Notes under the pieces: generated by a model
Told to the model about the DNA's origin: nothing
Seen by the model: only the letters and a program-made list of their open reading frames with translations
Database searches by the model: none
Source of the DNA: Lysobacter sp. Root916
GTDB taxonomy: Bacteria > Pseudomonadota > Gammaproteobacteria > Xanthomonadales > Xanthomonadaceae
Assembly (NCBI RefSeq): GCF_001429785.1
Contig: NZ_LMJF01000012.1
Span: forward strand, 545,567 to 609,566
Direction: 5' to 3'
Length of the DNA: 64,000 bases
Shown: positions 58,736 to 64,000 of the stretch, one piece after another
Layout of the letters: each line of letters opens with the position of its first letter
Numbering within the stretch: position 1 is the stretch's first letter
Position numbers and translations under genes: made by a program

Positions 58736-60103
58736 GTGGTCGGCGCGATGGCGCGCAGCGCACGAAATCTCATGACCGAAGCAATGCCTACTTGCGTCGT
58801 AACGCGCGACAGCGCCCGCCGCATCCGTCGTTCGCTCGCGCTATGCGCGTCGTGGGCCTTGCTGTGGGTCGCCGGCTCGGTATCCGCCGCGACTACCGGC
58901 ACTTGGGCGACGCCCGGCAACTCGGCCAACGCGACCGCGGCGGGCGTCACCGTGAACTGGGCCGGTGCGATCGGCGGCGGCAGCCCCTACGGCAACGACA
59001 CGTTCAACACCACCAACTTCTGGAACAACCCCTACACGGGTACGGTCGCCGGCGCCAACGCGCTGCTCATGACGATCCCTCCCAACACCTACACCATCAC
59101 CGTCACCTTCAGCAAAGCCGTGGACAACCCGGTGCTGCATATGGACCGCATCGGCGGTTCCTCGGGCGGCCTGAACAACTCCTCCTTGTGGACCCTGAGC
59201 AGTAGCGTGTCCACCGGCGGCACCGTCGGTCTGACCCGACTCAGCGGAAACTCGGTATTCACCGTTACCGGCAACAGCTTCCAGCGCACGACCGGTGGCG
59301 TCGCCGCCGCCAGCATCGAATGCAGCACCACCGCCGCCAACGGCACCGGTTGCGGTTCGATCCGTTTCGACGGCACCGGCATCACCAGCCTGACCTTCAC
59401 CGTTTCCGCCATCGATCCGGGCGGCGGCAGCGGCGGCGACGGCCTGGAAGTGATCTGGTCGCTCGCCGGCTCCGACCTGCGCATCGTCAAGCAGACCCTG
59501 GCCAACACCGGCAGCTTCCCCTTCACCGGTACCAATGGCGTGGGTTCGCCGACGCTCAATACCGCGACCCTCAATCCTCAGACCTCGGCGGTGTTCCCGA
59601 TCACCAATCACGCCGCGGCGATCAGCGTCACCGAAACCGCGGTGGCCGGCTTCGTTCTGCAGTCGGCGACTTGCCGCGATCAGAGCAACGCGGTGGTGAC
59701 CTCGTCGCTGGCCGGCAACGCGCTGACCATCGCCACCGCCAACTACCGCGCCAACCAGAACATCACCTGCACCTTCGTCAACGCGACCACGTCCGATCTG
59801 ACGATCGCCAAGAGCGATGTCGCCACCAGCTACACGCCGGGCGGCACCACCAGCTACACGCTGATCGCGCGCAACTTCGGCGCGCTGACGATCACCGCCG
59901 CACAGATCGCCGACACGCTGCCTGCCGGCGCGACCTTGTCGGGTCCGTGGAGCTGCGCCGCCAGCGCGGGTTCCAGCTGCAGCGTCGCCAACGGCGGCGC
60001 CGTCGGCGGTAACACCGTTTCGCTCACCGTGAACCTGCTTGCCAACGGCACGGCCACCATCACCGTACCGGTGGCGTTCAACGCCAACGCCGGCGCTTAC
60101 TGA
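58736..60103 (+). CDS. Secreted surface protein ending in a partial DUF11 domain
   Basis: A 455-residue exported protein. GTG 58736 is chosen because AGGAG lies six bases upstream; ATG 58748 is the next option. After an N-terminal basic stretch, RRSLALCASWALLWVAGSVSA is the signal segment. The mature part is Thr/Ser/Asn-rich beta sequence, then a prealbumin/SpaA-like domain (about 245-350: DLRIVKQTLANTGSFPF...VTETAVAGFVLQSATC). Last comes a DUF11 domain (SDLTIAKSDVATSYTPGGTT...) that stops at VPVAFNANAGAY, before the final strands normally present. The next gene continues in the same frame 18 bases later. No enzyme motif is seen; an adhesin or surface-layer role is likely from composition. 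Confidence 0.8.
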   Translation: MVGAMARSARNLMTEAMPTCVVTRDSARRIRRSLALCASWALLWVAGSVSAATTGTWATPGNSANATAAGVTVNWAGAIGGGSPYGNDTFNTTNFWNNPYTGTVAGANALLMTIPPNTYTITVTFSKAVDNPVLHMDRIGGSSGGLNNSSLWTLSSSVSTGGTVGLTRLSGNSVFTVTGNSFQRTTGGVAAASIECSTTAANGTGCGSIRFDGTGITSLTFTVSAIDPGGGSGGDGLEVIWSLAGSDLRIVKQTLANTGSFPFTGTNGVGSPTLNTATLNPQTSAVFPITNHAAAISVTETAVAGFVLQSATCRDQSNAVVTSSLAGNALTIATANYRANQNITCTFVNATTSDLTIAKSDVATSYTPGGTTSYTLIARNFGALTITAAQIADTLPAGATLSGPWSCAASAGSSCSVANGGAVGGNTVSLTVNLLANGTATITVPVAFNANAGAY

Positions 60104-60121
60104 CCCTGTCTGGGCCTACGC

Positions 60122-63100
60122 ATGAAGACTGCCAACACCCGCCCGCTCGCTCGCCCGCTGCATAACCGCCGCGAGGAGGGCGTGGGAACGCGTCTGTCCC
60201 GGACCGTGTCGCGTATCGCACTCGCCGCGATGCTGCTGTTCGCGGCCCCGCTGGCGTTGGCCCAGGTCTTCCCACCGTCGCTGAGCAACACGGCGTCGAT
60301 TTCGCCACCCAGCGGCGTCACCAACAGCGGCGCTTCGTGCACCGGCGCCGGCCGCAGCTTCAGCGCCGGCGTCTGCTCTTCCACCGACACCAATACCCTG
60401 GCGGCCTCGTCCGATCTGGCGATCAGCAAGACCGGCACCGCCGCCGTCAATCAGGGCGGCACGGTCACCTACACGATCCGCGCCTGGAACAACGGCCTCA
60501 GCGGCTCGCTGGCCGCAACCATCGCCGACACCGTGCCGGCCAATCTGACCTCGGTCAGCTGGACCTGCGCCGGCACCGGCGCGGGCTCTACCTGTAGCGC
60601 GGCCAGCGGCACCGGCAACACCATCAGCCTGACCGCCAACCTGCCGGTCGACACCGGCGCGACCACCACGCCGGACACCGCTTTCGTCACCGTCACTGTC
60701 ACGGGCACCGCGACCACGCCGGGCGCGATCACCAACACCGCGACGATCGCCGCGCCGGCCGGTGCCACCGACCCGACCCCGGGCAACAACAGCAGCTCCG
60801 CCAATACCACGATCACCGCGCTGAGCGATCTGGCGATCAGCAAGACCGGTACCGCCACCGTCAATCAGGGTGGCGCGGTCAGCTACACCATCCGCGTCTG
60901 GAACAACGGCCCGAGCGCCGTCACCGGCGCCAGCATCGCCGACACCGTGCCGGCCAATCTGACCTCGGTCAGCTGGACCTGCGCCGGCACCGGCGCGGGC
61001 TCCACCTGCAGCGCGGCCAGCGGCACCGGCAACACCATTGCGTTGACCGCCAACCTGCCGGTCGACACCGGCGCGGCCACCTCGGCCGACACCAGCTTCG
61101 TCACCATCACCGTGACCGGCACGGCGACCACGCCGGGTGCGATCACCAATACCGCGACGGTGGCGGCCCCGGCCGGCACCAGCGATCCGACCGCCGGCAA
61201 CAACAGCAGCGCGGCCAACACCACCATCGTGGCGCTGGCGGATCTGGCGATCACCAAGGGCGTGTCCAACAGCACCCCGGCCGTGGGCACCAACGTCACG
61301 TTCACGCTGACCGTCACCAACAACGGCCCATCGGCCGCGGCTGCGGTGTCGGTCGCCGACCTGCTGCCGGCCGGCTACACCTATGTGTCCGATAACGGCG
61401 CGGGTGCCTATGTGTCCGGCACCGGCGTGTGGACCATCGGCTCGCTCAACAACGGCGCCAGCGCTTCGTTGCAGATCGTGGCGACCGTGCGCGCGACCGG
61501 GCCCTACGCCAATACCGCGACGGTCACCTCGACCACCAGCGATCCGACCCCGGGCAACAACACCGCGACCTCGACGCCGGTCCCGGTGGCCTCGGCCGAC
61601 CTGTCCATCATCAAGGGCGTGTCCAACAGCACGCCGGTGGTGGGCAGCAACGTCACGTTCACCCTGACGGTCACCAACAACGGCCCGTCCGCCGCCGCCG
61701 CCGTGTCGGTCGCCGACCTGCTGCCGGCCGGCTACACCTATGTCTCGAACAACGGTGGCGGCGCTTATGTGCCGGGCACGGGCGTCTGGACCATCGGTAC
61801 GCTCGCCAACGGCGCCAGCGCTTCGCTGCAGATCGTGGCGACGGTGCGCGCGACCGGGCCCTACGCCAACACGGCGACGGTGACCTCGATCACCAACGAC
61901 CCGACGCCTGGCAACAACACCAGTACCTCGACGCCGGTGCCGGTCGCTTCGGCCGACCTGTCCATCGTCAAGGGCGTGTCGAACAGCGCGCCGGCCGTGG
62001 GCACCAACGTCACGTTCACCCTGACGGTCACCAACAACGGTCCCTCGGCCGCGGCCGCAGTGTCGGTCGCCGACCTGCTGCCGGCCGGTTACACCTACGT
62101 GTCCGACAACGGCGGCGGCGCTTATGTGTCCGGCACCGGCGTCTGGACCATCGGCACGCTGGCCAACGGCGCCAACGCATCGCTGCAGATCGTCGCGACC
62201 GTGCGCGCGACGGGCCCCTACGCCAATACGGCGACCGTCACCTCGACCACCAACGACCCGACCCCGGGCAACAACACCAGCACCTCGACGCCGGTGCCCG
62301 TGGTGTCGTCCGACCTGTCCATCGTCAAGGGCGTGTCCAACAGCACCCCGACCGTGGGCAGCAACGTCACGTTCACGCTGACCGTCACCAACAACGGTCC
62401 GTCGCCCGCGACGGGCGTGTCGGTCGCCGACCTGCTGCCGAACGGCTACACCTATGTGTCCGACAACGGCGCGGGCGCTTACGTGTCCGGCACCGGCGTG
62501 TGGACCATCGGCAACCTGGCCAACGCCGCTTCGACTTCGTTGCAGATCGTGGCGACCGTGCGCGCGACGGGCACCTACGCCAACACGGCGACGGTGTCCT
62601 CGACCTCCAACGACCCGACCCCGGGCAACAACACCAGCACTTCGACGCCGACCCCGGTGGCTTCGGCCGACCTGTCCATCGTCAAGGGCGTGTCGAACAG
62701 CACGCCGGCCGTGGGCACCAATGTCACCTTCACCCTGACCGTCACCAACAACGGTCCCTCGGCCGCGGCCGCGGTCTCCGTCGCCGACCTGCTGCCGGAT
62801 GGCTACACCTACGTGTCGGACAACGGCGCGGGCGCTTATGTGCCCGGTACCGGCGCCTGGACCATCGGTGCGCTCGCCAACGGCGCCAGCACCTCGCTGC
62901 AGATCGTCGCGACCGTGCGCGCGGCCGGCCCGTACGCCAACACGGCCACGGTCAGCTCGACCACCAACGACCCGACCCCGGGCAACAACACCAGCACCTC
63001 GACGCCGGTGCCGGTGGCCTCGGCCGACCTGTCCATCGTCAAGGGCGTGTCCAACAGCACGCCGGTGGTGGGCAGCAACGTCACCTTCACCCTGACGGTC

Positions 63101-64000
63101 ACCAACAACGGCCCCTCGGCCGCCGCGGCTGTTGCCGTCGCCGATCTGCTGCCCAGCGGTTACACCTATGTCTCCGACAACGGTGCGGGCGCGTACGTGT
63201 CCGGCACCGGTGTGTGGACCGTCGGCAGCCTGGCCAACGGCGCCAGCGCTTCCTTGCAGATCGTGGCCACCGTGCGCGCCACCGGCACCTACGCCAACAC
63301 CGCGACCGTGTCGTCGACCACCAACGACCCGACCCCGGGCAACAACACCTCGACCTCGACGCCGACGCCGGTGGCCTCGGCCGACCTGTCCATCGTCAAG
63401 GGCGTGTCGAATAGCACGCCGATCGTGGGTACGAACGTTACCTTCACCCTGACCGTCACCAACAACGGTCCGTCCAGCGCGGCCGCTGTGTCGGTCGCCG
63501 ACCTGCTGCCGAACGGTTACACCTACGTGTCCGACAACGGTGGCGGCGCATACGTGCCGGGCACCGGTGCCTGGACCATCGGCACGCTCGCCAACGGCGC
63601 TAGCGCTTCGCTGCAGATCGTGGCGACCGTGCGAGCGACGGGCACCTATGCCAACACCGCAACGGTCACCTCGACCACCAATGATCCGACGCCCGGCAAC
63701 AACACCAGCACCTCGACGCCGACGCCGGGCGCCTCGGCCGACCTGTCCATCGTCAAGGGCGTGTCGAACAGCGCGCCGGTCGTGGGTACGAACGTTACCT
63801 TCACCCTGACCGTCACCAATAACGGTCCGTCCAGCGCGGCTGCGGTGTCGGCCGCCGATCTGCTGCCCAACGGCTACACCTATGTGTCGGACAACGGTGG
63901 CGGCGCATACGTGCCTGGCACCGGTGCCTGGACCATCGGCACGCTCGCCAACGGCGCCAGCGCTTCGCTGCAGATCGTGGCGACCGTGCGCGCGACGGGC
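60122..64000 (+). CDS. Giant secreted DUF11-repeat protein, cut by the right edge
   Basis: At least 1293 residues with no stop in the window. ATG 60122 (no clear ribosome site) or in-frame GTG 60182 (AGGAGG close upstream) begins it. [21 protein letters not shown] is the signal peptide. The mature start [18 protein letters not shown] looks like the missing last strands of the DUF11 domain that ends the previous gene. Then come two 138-residue DUF11 repeats ([11 protein letters not shown]...) and at least seven full 119-residue repeats plus part of another ([14 protein letters not shown]...). Such proteins form long extracellular stalks or adhesins, often anchored or secreted through a C-terminal signal beyond this window. 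The near-identity of repeats shows recent expansion or homogenisation. Confidence 0.88.
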   Translation, partial: MKTANTRPLARPLHNRREEGVGTRLSRTVSRIALAAMLLFAAPLALAQVFPPSLSNTASISPPSGVTNSGASCTGAGRSFSAGVCSSTDTNTLAASSDLAISKTGTAAVNQGGTVTYTIRAWNNGLSGSLAATIADTVPANLTSVSWTCAGTGAGSTCSAASGTGNTISLTANLPVDTGATTTPDTAFVTVTVTGTATTPGAITNTATIAAPAGATDPTPGNNSSSANTTITALSDLAISKTGTATVNQGGAVSYTIRVWNNGPSAVTGASIADTVPANLTSVSWTCAGTGAGSTCSAASGTGNTIALTANLPVDTGAATSADTSFVTITVTGTATTPGAITNTATVAAPAGTSDPTAGNNSSAANTTIVALADLAITKGVSNSTPAVGTNVTFTLTVTNNGPSAAAAVSVADLLPAGYTYVSDNGAGAYVSGTGVWTIGSLNNGASASLQIVATVRATGPYANTATVTSTTSDPTPGNNTATSTPVPVASADLSIIKGVSNSTPVVGSNVTFTLTVTNNGPSAAAAVSVADLLPAGYTYVSNNGGGAYVPGTGVWTIGTLANGASASLQIVATVRATGPYANTATVTSITNDPTPGNNTSTSTPVPVASADLSIVKGVSNSAPAVGTNVTFTLTVTNNGPSAAAAVSVADLLPAGYTYVSDNGGGAYVSGTGVWTIGTLANGANASLQIVATVRATGPYANTATVTSTTNDPTPGNNTSTSTPVPVVSSDLSIVKGVSNSTPTVGSNVTFTLTVTNNGPSPATGVSVADLLPNGYTYVSDNGAGAYVSGTGVWTIGNLANAASTSLQIVATVRATGTYANTATVSSTSNDPTPGNNTSTSTPTPVASADLSIVKGVSNSTPAVGTNVTFTLTVTNNGPSAAAAVSVADLLPDGYTYVSDNGAGAYVPGTGAWTIGALANGASTSLQIVATVRAAGPYANTATVSSTTNDPTPGNNTSTSTPVPVASADLSIVKGVSNSTPVVGSNVTFTLTVTNNGPSAAAAVAVADLLPSGYTYVSDNGAGAYVSGTGVWTVGSLANGASASLQIVATVRATGTYANTATVSSTTNDPTPGNNTSTSTPTPVASADLSIVKGVSNSTPIVGTNVTFTLTVTNNGPSSAAAVSVADLLPNGYTYVSDNGGGAYVPGTGAWTIGTLANGASASLQIVATVRATGTYANTATVTSTTNDPTPGNNTSTSTPTPGASADLSIVKGVSNSAPVVGTNVTFTLTVTNNGPSSAAAVSAADLLPNGYTYVSDNGGGAYVPGTGAWTIGTLANGASASLQIVATVRATG
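60413..61240 (+). repeat. Two tandem 414-bp coding repeats (138-residue DUF11 units)
   Basis: Units start at 60413 and 60827 with GATCTGGCGATCAGCAAGAC and share long identical stretches, including [21 protein letters not shown] 414-base period keeps the frame. Confidence 0.93.
61241..64000 (+). repeat. Eight tandem 357-bp coding repeats (119-residue DUF11 units), last one cut
   Basis: Units start at 61241, 61598, 61955, 62312, 62669, 63026, 63383 and 63740, an exact 357-base spacing each time. The conserved core is [17 protein letters not shown]...[16 protein letters not shown]...[12 protein letters not shown]...NTATV...NDPTPGNNT. The array continues past the window edge. Confidence 0.96.

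Noticed and set aside
61429..63414. A second long open frame (661 residues) inside the DUF11 repeat array
   Set aside because: The 357-base period is a multiple of three, so any frame free of stops in one unit stays open in all. The DUF11 frame has the signal peptide and known domain; this one has neither.

Overview
The window is GC-rich chromosomal DNA that reads like a gammaproteobacterium of the Xanthomonadaceae/Lysobacteraceae, most likely Lysobacter or a close relative. The pointers are a fused lysC-lysA gene followed by murL and murD2 (the xanthomonad route to D-glutamate in peptidoglycan), a fused cysN-cysC gene, a SUF operon led by its own Rrf2 regulator, and several dispersed palindromic repeat families typical of this group. 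Genus is an inference from gene content, not from a marker gene. No rRNA, tRNA, prophage, insertion sequence or CRISPR array was seen.

Layout. 1-9.7 kb is the assimilatory sulfate cluster: cysG (cut by the left edge), divergent cysB, then cysJ-cysI-cysH on the minus strand divergent from cysD-cysNC on the plus strand. 9.7-14 kb holds a three-copy tandem repeat, a GlsB-type membrane protein, an M20 peptidase, a small helix-hairpin-helix protein and a HutD protein. 14-22 kb is one minus-strand operon running TonB receptor, PiuC-type dioxygenase, PepSY membrane protein, DUF2271 protein, DUF4198 protein, ApbE and a membrane-anchored NADPH flavoreductase, with a Fur-box-like site upstream. The DUF2271 protein carries a textbook FMN-transfer motif, so the operon looks like a flavinylated, trans-membrane ferric-siderophore reduction system. 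22-28.6 kb is the SUF iron-sulfur operon (regulator, sufB, sufC, sufD, sufS, a GNAT protein and a Rieske ferredoxin).

29-47 kb is a mixed housekeeping stretch: a SET-domain methyltransferase with a polylysine tail, 3-hydroxybutyrate dehydrogenase and a patatin, a DUF5916 outer-membrane-type protein, an EamA transporter with an AraC regulator, a four-gene lipoprotein/PIN operon, TerB and LysE proteins, a thioredoxin-like protein, an MscS channel, an EF-G-like GTPase, OsmC and an alpha/beta hydrolase. At 47.2-48.5 kb a visibly AT-richer insert carries one RelA/SpoT-synthetase-domain gene, a likely horizontally acquired stress or phage-defence toxin. 48.5-58.2 kb has two tandem PhzF paralogues, lysC-lysA, murL, murD2, a dienelactone hydrolase and a polyprenyl diphosphate synthase.

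From 58.2 kb to the right edge lies an AT-rich regulatory region rich in inverted repeats, with a Clp/CRP-like site, followed by two secreted surface-protein genes in the same reading frame. The second is open at the window edge and consists of 138-residue and then 119-residue DUF11 repeats with an exact 357-bp period. Repeats are a theme throughout: a heptamer GGGATTC family (one copy forms the N-terminus of CysNC), a GAGTGAG heptamer array, a mobile-looking element ending in AGCAAATCCCCC / GGGGGATTTGCT, and REP-like palindromes in intercistronic gaps.
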